From assembly GCA_016783445.1 (NCBI GenBank), contig JADHWO010000005.1, positions 1-64,000 on the forward strand: 64,000 bases of DNA, read 5' to 3'. Positions 1 to 9,162 of the stretch are shown here, one piece after another. The DNA is from Candidatus Aminicenantota bacterium. GTDB lineage: Bacteria; Acidobacteriota; Aminicenantia; Aminicenantales; Aminicenantaceae. Position numbers and translations under genes: made by a program. The notes below the pieces were generated by a model, which saw nothing but the letters and a program-made list of their open reading frames with translations, searched no databases and was not told the origin of the DNA. Within the stretch, counting starts at the first letter, position 1; every line of letters begins with the position of its first letter.

Positions 1-1
1 C

Positions 2-682
2 ATCAAGAGATTTGACGGTGAAGAAGAATTACTTGAACTTAAAGATGAGAAGATAACCGACATCCCTATGTCGGCAAGACAGAAATTTCTTATTACAATT
101 TCCAATCCCAACCTGGCGTACATTCTCCTTATGCTGGGTTTACTCGGCCTTTATTTTGAGTTCTCGAATCCAGGTGCAATCTTACCCGGCGTTTTAGGCG
201 GGATATTCCTTCTTTTAGCCATTTTTTCTTTCCAGATTTTACCCATTAATTATGTTGGCTTGATATTAATTTTGTTAGCAATCGGATTATTTATCCTAGA
301 AATAAAAATCCAGAGTTATGGAGTATTAACTGCAGGAGGATTAACAGCCATGGTTATCGGCTCGATTATGCTCATCGATGCTCCTATTCCAGAACTACGG
401 CCAAGCTTGAAGTTCATCATCCCCGTGACCCTAGGCCTTTCTCTGATCTTCATTTTTCTTATTGTTATCGCCATTCGAGCTCATATGAATAAAGTCCACA
501 CCGGCAAAGAAGGCCTTGTTGGAGAAATTGGTGAAGTCCGGAGTAAGCTTGACCCAGAAGGCAAGGTTTTTGTCCACGGTGAATTATGGGATGCAGAAGC
601 TACTGAGAAAATACCAAAGGGCACTAAGGTCAAAGTCACTGAGGTGATGAAGAACTTGAAGATAAAGGTCACTAAACCCTGA
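2..682 (+). CDS. nfeD: NfeD-family membrane protein, C-terminal part (5' end outside window)
   Basis: The reading frame is open from the first bases of the window, so the true start lies upstream; the ATG at 68 is internal. What is visible is the end of the linker, then four to five hydrophobic segments (roughly bases 110-480), then a soluble C-terminal domain of about 65 residues with the glycine-rich turns (GKEGLVGEIGEV, GKVFVHGELWDAE) of the NfeD OB-fold. Long NfeD proteins carry a ClpP-like serine protease domain before the membrane part; the leading residues here match such a linker, so a protease domain upstream is inferred. The neighbour is a slipin, and the NfeD/slipin pair is a well-known bacterial operon in which the NfeD protease is thought to act on the stomatin-like partner. 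Confidence 0.88.
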   Translation: MKRFDGEEELLELKDEKITDIPMSARQKFLITISNPNLAYILLMLGLLGLYFEFSNPGAILPGVLGGIFLLLAIFSFQILPINYVGLILILLAIGLFILEIKIQSYGVLTAGGLTAMVIGSIMLIDAPIPELRPSLKFIIPVTLGLSLIFIFLIVIAIRAHMNKVHTGKEGLVGEIGEVRSKLDPEGKVFVHGELWDAEATEKIPKGTKVKVTEVMKNLKIKVTKP

Positions 683-866
683 AACAAACAGGAATAGCCA
701 TCGTTTTTTTTTAGCAAAAAGGAAGAGATATAGGCTTTAAAATAACTTAGAGTCAGGAATTATATAAAAGAGGCAAATTTCTGAGGTATAATCCAGGGAA
801 ATAAGCCTTTAACATGTATAAATTTAAAAGACCATAAAGGTCAATTTTAACCTTAGGAGGTAAAAA

Positions 867-1640
867 ATGCTGACTTGGCCGATTATCGTTATATCCTTTA
901 TTGTTATTTACCTTTTGAATTCGATCAAAATTTTAAGGGAATACGAAAGAGGAGTGATATTTCGATTGGGGCGGGTTCTTTCCAAACCAAAAGGACCAGG
1001 ACTTATCTTTGTCTTCCCTCCAATCGATCGTATGGTAAGAGTAAGTCTTCGAATAGTCGTAATGGACATTCCCCCTCAGGATGTTATCACAAAAGACAAC
1101 GTTTCGGTAAAAGTTAATGCTGTTGTATACTTCCGCGTTATGGAGCCACAAAGGGCCATTATTGAAGTCCAGGATTATCTTTTTGCCACCTCTCAGCTTG
1201 CTCAGACAACTCTGCGGAGTGTATTAGGAGTGGTTGAACTGGACGACCTTCTCTCTGAGAGAGAAAAACTCAATGCACAGCTCCAGGAAATTATTGATAA
1301 ACACACAGACCCGTGGGGAATCAAGGTTCAACTTGTAGAAATGAAACATGTCGACTTACCTGACAATATGGTTAGAGCTATTGCCAAACAGGCTGAGGCA
1401 GAAAGAGAAAAAAGAGCTAAAATCATCCATGCTGAGGGTGAATTCCAAGCCGCTGGCAATCTGATCAAGGCTGCCGATATTATTTCAACCAATCCCCAGG
1501 CTCTCCAACTCAGGTTTTTAGGTACGCTCACAGAGGTCGCAACAGAGAAAAATTCGACTATTATCTTCCCGCTTCCCATCGAGTTGTTTAAAGCCTTCTT
1601 CCCCGTAGAGAAAGAGAAAAAAGACAGCAGTGAAAAATAG
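867..1640 (+). CDS. Slipin (stomatin/SPFH/band 7 family) membrane protein
   Basis: A 257-residue protein with one N-terminal membrane segment (about residues 3-18), a short loop with the family signature [13 protein letters not shown], the SPFH/band 7 domain (about 20-180) and an alanine/glutamate-rich coiled coil ([20 protein letters not shown]) followed by a hydrophobic C-terminal tail. These features are those of bacterial slipins, which oligomerise on the inner membrane in microdomains. The start is fixed by a strong ribosome site, AGGAGG at 855-860, seven bases before the ATG. It follows nfeD by 184 bases and overlaps the next gene by 11 bases. Function is membrane organisation, probably together with the NfeD protease; the precise substrate is unknown. 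Confidence 0.93.
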   Translation: MLTWPIIVISFIVIYLLNSIKILREYERGVIFRLGRVLSKPKGPGLIFVFPPIDRMVRVSLRIVVMDIPPQDVITKDNVSVKVNAVVYFRVMEPQRAIIEVQDYLFATSQLAQTTLRSVLGVVELDDLLSEREKLNAQLQEIIDKHTDPWGIKVQLVEMKHVDLPDNMVRAIAKQAEAEREKRAKIIHAEGEFQAAGNLIKAADIISTNPQALQLRFLGTLTEVATEKNSTIIFPLPIELFKAFFPVEKEKKDSSEK

Positions 1641-2163
1641 AGATTATAGGGAGATTCAGCTCTCCAGTTCCCAGCTTGCTTTTATGTTCCTTGGGATTTT
1701 GGTCCTGGGAGTAGTCATCTTTCTTCTAGGTGTATCAGTCGGCAAAAAACAGGCTCAAATCATAGGAGGTGCGGAAATAGCCACTCCAGCAGAGATTGAA
1801 CAGGTCAAAAAGGAAACCACCGTTCCCCCTGGAGAAAAAAAAGACTCTATCAGGCAAGAATTAGCCTCTCACCAGAAAGCTAAAAGCAAAACACAAAAGA
1901 AGACTCCTCAAGCTAAGAAAAGGAACCTTTATTATATCCAGGTTGGAGCCTTCAACATAAAAGATGCAGCCCTCGCCTATGCAGATGGATTTAAGAAAAA
2001 AGGCTATCCTTCTCTTGTGCTGGAACCATTTCCAACGGATAGGCCAAACCAGGTCTTCCGTGTGAGAATCGGGGGCTATGAGACTAGGGAAAAAGCTGAA
2101 GAAGTCTTATCCCGTTTACAATCAGAATCAACAAAGAAGCTCGATTACTATATTACTATGTAG
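1630..2163 (+). CDS. Membrane-anchored SPOR-domain protein
   Basis: This 177-residue protein starts with GTG at 1630, inside the end of the slipin gene. It has a short cytoplasmic N-terminus, one membrane segment (about residues 17-37, [21 protein letters not shown]), a charged Lys/Glu/Thr-rich periplasmic linker, and a C-terminal SPOR domain (about 103-177) beginning [16 protein letters not shown] and containing the paired repeat ending [20 protein letters not shown] domains bind denuded peptidoglycan glycan strands, and this topology is that of FtsN-like or DedD-like division/envelope proteins. Which one cannot be decided from sequence; the linker is shorter than in FtsN. Confidence 0.88.
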   Translation: MKNRDYREIQLSSSQLAFMFLGILVLGVVIFLLGVSVGKKQAQIIGGAEIATPAEIEQVKKETTVPPGEKKDSIRQELASHQKAKSKTQKKTPQAKKRNLYYIQVGAFNIKDAALAYADGFKKKGYPSLVLEPFPTDRPNQVFRVRIGGYETREKAEEVLSRLQSESTKKLDYYITM

Positions 2164-2252
2164 TCAAGACATAAAAGCCAGGCTTTGGAAACCGTCTCTT
2201 ACATCTCCGTCAGGAAACAGGAAGAAAAAGAACTCCTATAGGTATATACAAC

Positions 2253-3782
2253 TTGAAAATCAAAAAATATGATATCCTGCTTGCCTTATTGAGTGGAGCC
2301 CTTACAGCTCTTTCTCTTCCCAAGTTCAACCTTTCTTTCTTTGTTTGGATTTCCATCATTCCCCTTATTTTCATCATCCGGAATAAGAACCCTAAACAAT
2401 CCTTCCTTCTGGGGCTTATTGCTGGAATCTCTTACAATGCTATCCTGATTTACTGGGTTCCTTCAGTCCCAGCCCATTATGGCAATATGTCCTTAGTAAT
2501 AAGCTTAATTATATATGTCTTATTTATTCTTTTTCTGGCTCTTTACTGGGCATTTTTCTGCCTGGTGTGGACAAAAATCTATTTATCCTTTCCAAGGTTA
2601 ATTTTTCTCCTATGTCCTTTTATCTGGATTTCTTTCGAATATATCCTCACTCATTTTCTCACTGGATTTCCCTGGGGGCTTGTCGGCACAAGCCAGTACT
2701 CAAATATTTACTTTATCCAGCTTGCTTCTATTACCGGAGTCTATGGTCTTTCCTTTATTATTATTCTCTTTCAAAGCCTGTTTGTTTACTCCATGATTTA
2801 CAGAAAAAAGGAGCCATTCCTTTTTGTCCTAGCTTTTGTGTTGCTTATTCATATAGGTGGTTTCCTGAGTGTAAAAAAATCCCCTTCTCAAAAAGATTCT
2901 TTTACGGCTTCTGTCATCCAGGGCAACGTCTCCTCAGATATTTACTGGGACCAGATATCCGTCCAGGAGACATGGAATCTTTTCGACCAACACCTTGAAC
3001 TGAGCCACCAGGCATATGAAGCAGGCTCCGGCCTGATTATTTGGCCTGAATTCTCCGTTCCTCTCTGTTTCAGCTGCTCCTATAAACTTGCTCAGGATTT
3101 TAAAGAAAAGCTCTACCAGTTCGTTCAGGAAACAGGCTGCACTCTTCTCCTCGGAACCAACGAGACCACAGGACCTCCCGGGGAAAAAAACTATCACAAC
3201 ACAGCATTATGTCTAAGCCCGGATCTCTCCACAAGTTTATACTATAAAATACATCTTGTTCCCTTCGGCGAATACACTCCGTACAAAAAGATCTTTTTCT
3301 TCATCGAAAAAATGACCCACGCTATCGGAGAGATCTCACCCGGAACTCAACACACCCTCCACAGCTATAAAAATATCAAATTTGCCTCCCCTATATGTTA
3401 TGAAATCATCTTTCCTAACCTTGTCCGAAAATTTGTTAAAAAAGGAGCAAATTTTCTGGTTACAATCACCAATGACGGCTGGTACGGAAAAAGTTCTGCT
3501 CCATATCAGCATTTTTCAATTGCTGTTTTAAGAGCTGTGGAAAACAGGCGTTATCTTCTGAGGGCAGCTACAACAGGTATAAGCGGTATCATCGACCCTT
3601 ATGGCCGCATTCTCTCCAAATCAGAGCTTATGACCAGTACATTTCTTACAGAGAGAATCACTCCTTCCCCAACCCTCACTTTTTATACAAAATTTGGTGA
3701 TATTCTTCCTATAGGAAGCTTGACTTTAGCAGCCATCTTCCTTATTCTGGCACTAAAAAAGAGAAAATATGAAAAAAAATGA
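2253..3782 (+). CDS. lnt: Apolipoprotein N-acyltransferase
   Basis: A 509-residue integral membrane enzyme that N-acylates the terminal cysteine of apolipoproteins, the last step of lipoprotein maturation. About six membrane segments fill residues 8-205, a carbon-nitrogen-hydrolase (nitrilase-like) periplasmic domain covers about 220-475, and a final membrane segment ends the protein. The catalytic triad is visible: Glu266 in WPEF, Lys332 in YYKIHLVPFGEYTP and Cys382 in SPICYE, close to E267/K335/C387 of Escherichia coli Lnt. The start is a TTG at 2253 with only a weak ribosome site. Its last 14 bases overlap the upstream start of prfB. Presence of lnt implies a diderm envelope. Confidence 0.95.
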   Translation: MKIKKYDILLALLSGALTALSLPKFNLSFFVWISIIPLIFIIRNKNPKQSFLLGLIAGISYNAILIYWVPSVPAHYGNMSLVISLIIYVLFILFLALYWAFFCLVWTKIYLSFPRLIFLLCPFIWISFEYILTHFLTGFPWGLVGTSQYSNIYFIQLASITGVYGLSFIIILFQSLFVYSMIYRKKEPFLFVLAFVLLIHIGGFLSVKKSPSQKDSFTASVIQGNVSSDIYWDQISVQETWNLFDQHLELSHQAYEAGSGLIIWPEFSVPLCFSCSYKLAQDFKEKLYQFVQETGCTLLLGTNETTGPPGEKNYHNTALCLSPDLSTSLYYKIHLVPFGEYTPYKKIFFFIEKMTHAIGEISPGTQHTLHSYKNIKFASPICYEIIFPNLVRKFVKKGANFLVTITNDGWYGKSSAPYQHFSIAVLRAVENRRYLLRAATTGISGIIDPYGRILSKSELMTSTFLTERITPSPTLTFYTKFGDILPIGSLTLAAIFLILALKKRKYEKK

Positions 3783-4906
3783 GTCTACTTCAAAGGCAAC
3801 TCGTTCCGAATTTCTGAGCAAGCTTAAAGAATACATCTCAAAGTTTGAAGAACTTAGAGGTTTTCTTTGACATCAGCCAAAAAAAAGCTGAAATCGAATC
3901 CATAAACAAAGAGTTTTCCACTCCTGAGATCTGGAAAAATCATAAAAAATCTCAGTCCCTTTCACAAAACAAAAAAAGATTAGAAAAAGACGTGCAGCTT
4001 TACTCCATGTTAAACGAGAAAAAAGAAGAGCTTGAGGTCCTGGCTGAGCTTTCAGAGGAAGGGGAAAATGTTGATGAGGACCTTAAGAAAAGTCTGGCCT
4101 CTTTTGAAAAAGAACTGGCTGAGGCAGAGCTTCAAATGCTCTTCTCTGAGAAAGATGATGGCCGAAATGCCATACTAACAATCCACCCTGGAGCTGGCGG
4201 TACTGAATCCCAGGACTGGGCTCAAATACTCCTCAGAATGTATTTAAGGTATGGAGAGAGGAAAGGCTTTAAAACCACAATCCTCGATTTTCTCTCTGGA
4301 GAAGAAGCAGGACTAAAAAGCGTAACTGTTCGAGTAGAAGGTGATTATGCATATGGCAATCTAAGCCAGGAGTCAGGAGTCCACCGCCTCGTCAGAATTT
4401 CACCCTTTGATGCCAACAAAAGACGTCACACCTCCTTTGCTGCTGTTTTTATCTATCCTGAAGTTGAAGGAGACATCGAGATCGAAATCAATCCAGAAGA
4501 CCTTCGAATTGACACATATCGTTCCTCTGGCAAAGGAGGACAACACGTCAATGTTACTGATTCTGCTGTAAGGATAACCCACATTCCTACAGGCATTGTC
4601 GTTCAATGCCAGAACGAAAGATCTCAGCACAAAAATAAGGCCAGTGCTATGAAAGTTCTCAAGGCTAGACTCTATGAGCTTGAGAAAAAAGCAAAACAAA
4701 AAAAGCTGGAAAAGCTGGAGGATGCAAAATCAGACATTGCCTGGGGAAGCCAAATCCGTTCATACGTACTCCATCCTTACCGGATGATTAAGGATTTACG
4801 AACAAATGTCGAAATCGGTGATGTTGAAAGAGTCCTGGATGGAGATATTGATGAATTTATCAAATCCAGCCTGCTTTTACGAAAGGGCACAGAAAAGGAA
4901 AAGTAA
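3769..4906 (+). CDS. prfB: Peptide chain release factor 2, expressed through a programmed +1 frameshift
   Basis: RF2 recognises UGA and UAA stop codons. The gene is in two frames: ATG at 3769 opens a 33-codon first part ending RGFL followed by an in-frame TGA at 3868-3870; skipping the T puts the ribosome into the frame that runs from GAC (Asp) at 3869 to the stop at 4906, giving about 378 residues. The second part has the RF2 hallmarks: SPF anticodon tripeptide (HRLVRISPFDANKRR) and the GGQ catalytic motif in SSGKGGQHVN at about residues 256-258. An ATG at 3845 is open in the second frame but would drop the N-terminal helix, so the frameshifted reading is preferred. The first part overlaps lnt. 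Confidence 0.95.
3856..3871 (+). other. RF2 programmed +1 frameshift site
   Basis: AGAGG (internal Shine-Dalgarno-like) is followed by TTTT, then the slippery CTT and TGA with a C after the stop (CTTTGAC). This is the same arrangement as the well-studied Escherichia coli site. Low RF2 lets the tRNA-Leu on CTT slip to TTT, so RF2 regulates its own synthesis. Confidence 0.93.
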
Positions 4907-5017
4907 TAATGTGTCCTGTTTTATTAACTCCATAAAGAGCTCCGTGTGAATGTTGTAATAATTGAAGAACTAAACAGCTCAAAAAAAACCTAAGACACTG
5001 AGGTATAAAAATGCAGA

Positions 5018-5806
5018 TTAATCTATTTTATTTTTTGCCTTTTCCCAAATCTTATCCATTTCTTCAAGGCTAGCCTGGCCGAGTTCTTTTCCCTCTTCTT
5101 CTAATTTTTTCTCTATGAATTTAAACCTTTTGATAAATTTAGCATTGGCCTGTCTTAGAGCAATCTCGGGATTTACTCCGAGAAGGCGGGAAACATTTGC
5201 CATTGAAAAGAAAATATCTCCTACTTCTTCGGAAATCTTTTCCTTTTTTTGTGCTTTTAAAGCTTTTTCTAATTCGGATACCTCCTCCTTAATTTTCTGA
5301 AGAGCATCAAAAGGCTGCTTCCAGTCAAAACCAGAAGAGGAAACACGAAGCCCGATTTGAAAGGCTTCCATAAGGGAGGGAAAACATTTTGTCATGCCGT
5401 CAAAAAGTGACTTTCTCTTTTTTTCCACTTTTTTTTGCTTATTCCACTCGTCTAAAACCTTCTTTGAAGTCCTGAAACGTTTTTGAGCAAAAACATGGGG
5501 GTGCCGACGAATCATCTTTTTATTAATTCCATCCAGAACATCATAAATGGAGAATTTTTTATCTTCTTTAAAAATCCTGGCTAAAAAAACAACCTCCATC
5601 AGCACATCACCCAGCTCCTCTGCCAGTGACTCGGTATTTTTTGCGCAAATTGCATCCACAGCTTCATAGACTTCTTCTAAAAAATAATTAGTTATTGAAT
5701 TGACATCCTGTTCTCTATCCCAGGGACATCCTCCTTCACCTCGGAGAGCGTCTAAAATTTCCACCAATTTTCCAAATTTTTTCCCGGCTTTCTCAGCATT
5801 TTTCAT
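5018..5806 (-). CDS. mazG: Nucleoside triphosphate pyrophosphohydrolase MazG
   Basis: A 262-residue two-domain MazG that hydrolyses (d)NTPs to NMP and pyrophosphate, cleaning the nucleotide pool and modulating stress signalling. The two tandem MazG domains are visible: the first has WDREQD followed by NYFLEEVYEAVDAI and EELGDVLMEVVFLARIF, the second has EVSELEKALK and EEVGDIFFSMANVSRLLG; the acidic residues bind magnesium. Length matches the two-domain type. It is the only minus-strand gene among plus-strand housekeeping genes, convergent with prfB (110 bases between them) and divergent from the DUF1844 gene. A GGGAGAG ribosome site precedes the ATG. Confidence 0.95.
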   Translation of the reverse strand: MKNAEKAGKKFGKLVEILDALRGEGGCPWDREQDVNSITNYFLEEVYEAVDAICAKNTESLAEELGDVLMEVVFLARIFKEDKKFSIYDVLDGINKKMIRRHPHVFAQKRFRTSKKVLDEWNKQKKVEKKRKSLFDGMTKCFPSLMEAFQIGLRVSSSGFDWKQPFDALQKIKEEVSELEKALKAQKKEKISEEVGDIFFSMANVSRLLGVNPEIALRQANAKFIKRFKFIEKKLEEEGKELGQASLEEMDKIWEKAKNKID

Positions 5807-5939
5807 ATTCTTCTCTCCCTTGAATTATTCCAGAGAATATTGTAATATTTTTAATCGACTTATTAGAATATTTTATACCTGAATAAAATTCAATCCCGGA
5901 TAGTTCCTAAATATTTTTTCTGAAAAAGAGGACAAAAAA

Positions 5940-6266
5940 ATGCCAGAAAAAGAAAAAAACAAGAAAAGCCAGACAAAAAAAGAACCGCCAGAAGAAAAGA
6001 AAGGAATTATTCCTCCTCTTGATTTTAGTTCTCTCGTCCTCCCTTTTTACACTCAAGCTTTGATAAAGCTGGGCTTGGTAAAAGACCCTCTTACCGATAA
6101 AGAGAACGAAGACCTGGAATTAGTCAAACGATTGATCGACTTACTTGATCTTTTAAAAGAGAGGACAAAAGGAAATCTTAAGCCAGAAGAGGAAAAATTT
6201 TTAGACGCCTGCCTTCATCAGATCAGATTGGCCTATATGGAGAAAACAAAAACAATCAACTTGTGA
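5940..6266 (+). CDS. DUF1844 family protein
   Basis: A small 108-residue protein with a Lys/Glu-rich N-terminus (about residues 1-24) and a compact helical domain containing the DUF1844 signature: PPLDFSSLVLPFYTQAL, GLVKDPLTDKENEDLELVKRLIDLLDLLKERTKGNL with LTP/EEEKFLD and LHQIRLAYM following. The family has no established function; it is common in Acidobacteriota, Deltaproteobacteria and related groups. It lies four bases before ribF and is probably cotranscribed with it. Confidence 0.82.
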   Translation: MPEKEKNKKSQTKKEPPEEKKGIIPPLDFSSLVLPFYTQALIKLGLVKDPLTDKENEDLELVKRLIDLLDLLKERTKGNLKPEEEKFLDACLHQIRLAYMEKTKTINL

Positions 6267-6270
6267 CCTT

Positions 6271-7191
6271 ATGGAAGTCATTAACGGTTTTAAAAAACTT
6301 CCTCAAATTTCTAATTTTTCGATTATTACAATAGGAAATTTTGACGGCATCCACCTGGGCCATCAAAAAATTTTGGACTTTCTTGCAGAAAAAGCCAAAA
6401 AATATTCTCTCCTATCTCTGATTCTGACATTTTCTCCTCATCCAGAAAAAATTCTTGGAAAAAAAAGAACAAAAATGATTCAAACTCTCGATCAGAGAGT
6501 AAAAGAGCTTAATAAATATAATATTAAGGCTTGTTTAATTGTACCTTTTGATGACAAATTTTCAAGCCTTTCAAGTCAGGATTTTATTCAACAAATCGTT
6601 TTAAATACCCTTAAAGCAAAAATGGTTATTGTTGGAGAAAATTTTCACTTCGGGAAAAACCGTGAAGGGGATATTTCACAACTCCACCGGCTGGCTTCAC
6701 AATTTAACTTCCAGGTTTTTTCTATCCCTTCTGTGACTATAGAAGGGAAAACCGTAAGCAGCAGCCTTGTCCGAAGTTTTCTCCGTGAAGGAAAAATAGA
6801 AAAAGTTTATACTTTATTGGGAAGGTCTTATGAAATAGAAGGTAAAGTAATAAGAGGAAAATCCAGGGGAAAAGCCCTGGGTTTCCCCACCGCAAACATC
6901 GAGACAGAAAACGAAATCGTCCCCCCAGGAGTATTTATTACAACAGCCTGGTTAAAGTCAAAAAAATTCCACTCGATGACCAATGTAGGAATCCGTCCCA
7001 CGTTTAACCAGCAAGAAACAAATATCGAATCCTATATTATAAACTTCAACAAGAATCTCTACGGAGAGAAAATTAGAATCAATTTTATAAAAAAAATAAG
7101 AGACGAAATAAAGTTCAAAACTTCAGAGGACCTCTCCAGGCAGATTAAGAAGGATCTGGAAACTACAAAACTCTATTTTAAATTAAAGTAG
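6271..7191 (+). CDS. ribF: Bifunctional riboflavin kinase / FAD synthetase
   Basis: A 306-residue enzyme making FMN from riboflavin and then FAD. The N-terminal nucleotidyltransferase domain (about 1-180) shows IGNFDGIHLGHQKIL, the HxGH motif, and later SSLVRSFLREG. The C-terminal riboflavin kinase domain (about 185-306) shows GKVIRGKSRGKALGFPTANIE with the conserved GxxxGFPTAN signature and the ESYIINF beta-strand. Length is normal for the family. Cofactor supply fits the flavin-heavy redox locus downstream at 19-31 kb, though they are not linked. A dispersed repeat starts eight bases after the stop. Confidence 0.96.
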   Translation: MEVINGFKKLPQISNFSIITIGNFDGIHLGHQKILDFLAEKAKKYSLLSLILTFSPHPEKILGKKRTKMIQTLDQRVKELNKYNIKACLIVPFDDKFSSLSSQDFIQQIVLNTLKAKMVIVGENFHFGKNREGDISQLHRLASQFNFQVFSIPSVTIEGKTVSSSLVRSFLREGKIEKVYTLLGRSYEIEGKVIRGKSRGKALGFPTANIETENEIVPPGVFITTAWLKSKKFHSMTNVGIRPTFNQQETNIESYIINFNKNLYGEKIRINFIKKIRDEIKFKTSEDLSRQIKKDLETTKLYFKLK

Positions 7192-7198
7192 TAGGTTC

Positions 7199-7552
7199 TC
7201 TTCCATTTTGTGTGGGTATTAATCAGTAAGTGTTCGTGAATGGTCTCGCTCCCGTTCAGATTTTTCACGCCATCCCTTCTTCATCTATTCAACGCATAAA
7301 CGAAGGGCAGTGGGTGAAAAAAACCGTTTGAAGGCTGAGTGGGCACGGTTCCTCTCCATAATGGAGAGGAGAGCGAAGCCTGAAATCGAGCAGCTTTTGA
7401 CTCGCTGGGGCAAAAGTTGCGTGTTTTCTGAATCCACTGGCCTGAGTTCAAACATACTCGCCGCCCGACTCCGTCGGGTCTCCTCGAAGCGCGATTCAGG
7501 GAGGCTAAATCTTCAAGGGTCGCTTCATCCATCCCCGAACACTTTCTGATTA
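7199..7552 (+). repeat. Dispersed repeat with imperfect terminal inverted repeats, copy 1
   Basis: This about 354-bp element fills most of the 467-base gap between ribF and pyrR. Its ends are imperfect inverted repeats: TAATCAGTAAGTGTTCG at 7220 onward against the reverse complement of the stretch ending at 7552, 21 of 24 positions matching. The interior is shared with copies at 13411-13733 (inverted) and 52718-52971. It contains several inner hairpins, such as CTTTTG/CAAAAG around 7395-7416, and an open frame of 79 codons that is best seen as a by-product of the repeat. It has no transposase, so it resembles a MITE or a structured intergenic repeat. Confidence 0.85.
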
Positions 7553-7658
7553 TTTCTTCTTCTTGACTTTTTCCCTCAGATATTGCATTTTCTTATGGAA
7601 AGAATTACGTTTGCTTAAGAAAAGGAATAAAGGTTTGTTTTAAACCAGGAGTCGCCTT

Positions 7659-8213
7659 ATGGAAGAAAAAATTAAAGCCAGGATAATGGATTCCCGGAAG
7701 ATAAGAAGATCTATCCTGCGAATGACCACTGAAATCATTGAACGCAACCGAAATTTAAAAAATTTGGTTATTGTTGGAATAAGAACAAGAGGAATCTACC
7801 TGGGAAAAAGAATATCAAAACTGATTAAGGAATTAGAAAAGATAGAAATTCCTGTAGGGGTTTTAGATATAACACTCTACCGTGACGATTTCTCTGAGTT
7901 AGAAGCTCAACATATGGTAAAAAAGACAGAAATAAATTTCTCAGTGGCAAAAAAAGATGTTCTTCTTGTTGATGATGTCCTCTTTACCGGAAGAACTATA
8001 CGCGCAGCCATGGATAGCCTGATTGACCTGGGACGTCCTAAAACAATTCAGCTTCTTGTCCTCATCGACCGTGGCCATCGAGAATTACCTATCAGGGCTG
8101 ACTATGTGGGAAAATTTCTTCCGACTTCAAAACGAGAAATTGTGCAAGTCAAGTTAAAAGAAATCGATAGTGAGGATGAAGTCCTCATTACTGAGCCGCC
8201 TGGAATTAAATAG
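7659..8213 (+). CDS. pyrR: Bifunctional pyrimidine regulator PyrR / uracil phosphoribosyltransferase
   Basis: A 184-residue PRTase-fold protein. The PRPP loop is clear: [24 protein letters not shown] (about residues 103-126), and [15 protein letters not shown] and the [17 protein letters not shown] segments match PyrR. In many bacteria it binds pyr mRNA leaders in response to UMP. It heads a compact pyrR-pyrB-pyrC operon. I could not identify a convincing PyrR-binding leader in the roughly 100 bases between the repeat and the ATG, so regulation by attenuation is unproven here. A GGAG ribosome site is present at 7650. Confidence 0.95.
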   Translation: MEEKIKARIMDSRKIRRSILRMTTEIIERNRNLKNLVIVGIRTRGIYLGKRISKLIKELEKIEIPVGVLDITLYRDDFSELEAQHMVKKTEINFSVAKKDVLLVDDVLFTGRTIRAAMDSLIDLGRPKTIQLLVLIDRGHRELPIRADYVGKFLPTSKREIVQVKLKEIDSEDEVLITEPPGIK

Positions 8214-8223
8214 GAGAAGAGAC

Positions 8224-9162
8224 TTGGCATTCAAACATAAACATCTTCTCGGTATCCAGGGCTTAACATCTTCAGAGATTGTGTCCGTTCTGGATACTGC
8301 AGAATCTTTTTACGAAGTTTCAACCCGGGAAGTAAAAAAAGTCCCCACATTAAGAGGAAAAACTATAATCAATCTCTTTTATGAACCAAGCACCCGGACA
8401 CGGAGTTCTTTCGAACTGGCAGCAAAAAGATTAAGCGCAGACATTGTCAACTTTAATAAACAAACCAGCTCCGTCATTAAAGGGGAAAGTTTCAAGGACA
8501 CCATCTTGAATCTCGAAGCCATGAATCCTGATGCCATCATCATCAGACATTCTGCTTCTGGTATTCCTTACTTCGCTACTACTTTCTGCCAGCACCGAAT
8601 CATTAATGCAGGGGATGGATCTCACGAACATCCAACTCAAGCACTTCTTGATGCCTTTACAATAAGACAAGAAAAAAAGAATTTTAAAGATCTAAAGGTC
8701 ATCATCGTCGGAGATATCATTCACAGTCGCGTCGCGCGATCCAACATATTTCTTCTCAATAAGATGGGAGCAAAAGTTGTTCTTGTTGGCCCCCCAGCTC
8801 TTCTTCCTGTAGAATTTAAAAATTTTGGAGTGGAGATTGACTTCAATCTCGATAGAGCCATTCAAGGAGCCGACGTGGTCATGATGTTAAGGATCCAGCT
8901 GGAAAGACAGGCAGCAAATTTTTTCCCATCTATTCGAGAATACAGAAACCTTTACAGCTTAACGGAAAAAAGATTTCGAAAAGCAAAAAAGAATGCCATA
9001 ATCATGCATCCTGGCCCTATAAACAGGGGTGTAGAAATCTCGACTGATATGGCTGATTCTGCAAAATCCGTCATTCTCAAACAGGTTGAAAATGGTATTG
9101 CAGTCAGAATGGCTGTTCTCTACCTTTTGTTAGGAGGAAAAAAACGTGAGGCTATTGATTAA
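8224..9162 (+). CDS. pyrB: Aspartate carbamoyltransferase, catalytic subunit
   Basis: Catalyses carbamoyl phosphate + aspartate to carbamoyl aspartate, the first committed pyrimidine step. The carbamoyl-phosphate loop [16 protein letters not shown] (residues near 50-65), HSASG, the [17 protein letters not shown] segment, and [11 protein letters not shown] are all present. The start is taken as TTG at 8224: AGGAGA lies seven bases before it, it comes directly after pyrR, and it gives the usual 312 residues. The frame is open upstream to 8170 but that would overlap pyrR. No regulatory subunit (pyrI) is seen next to it. It overlaps pyrC by 17 bases. Confidence 0.95.
   Translation: MAFKHKHLLGIQGLTSSEIVSVLDTAESFYEVSTREVKKVPTLRGKTIINLFYEPSTRTRSSFELAAKRLSADIVNFNKQTSSVIKGESFKDTILNLEAMNPDAIIIRHSASGIPYFATTFCQHRIINAGDGSHEHPTQALLDAFTIRQEKKNFKDLKVIIVGDIIHSRVARSNIFLLNKMGAKVVLVGPPALLPVEFKNFGVEIDFNLDRAIQGADVVMMLRIQLERQAANFFPSIREYRNLYSLTEKRFRKAKKNAIIMHPGPINRGVEISTDMADSAKSVILKQVENGIAVRMAVLYLLLGGKKREAID

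Noticed and set aside
3706-3720. CCTATAGG-type palindromes near and inside lnt that resemble the operator half-sites at 19238.
   Set aside because: They are single, short and within or beside coding sequence; expected by chance in AT-rich DNA.
7310-7549. A 79-codon frame (GEKNRLKAEWARFL) in repeat copy 1, with a similar one at 13408-13647 in copy 2.
   Set aside because: The similarity follows from the DNA repeat, copy 3 lacks most of it, and no ribosome site or protein motif supports a gene.
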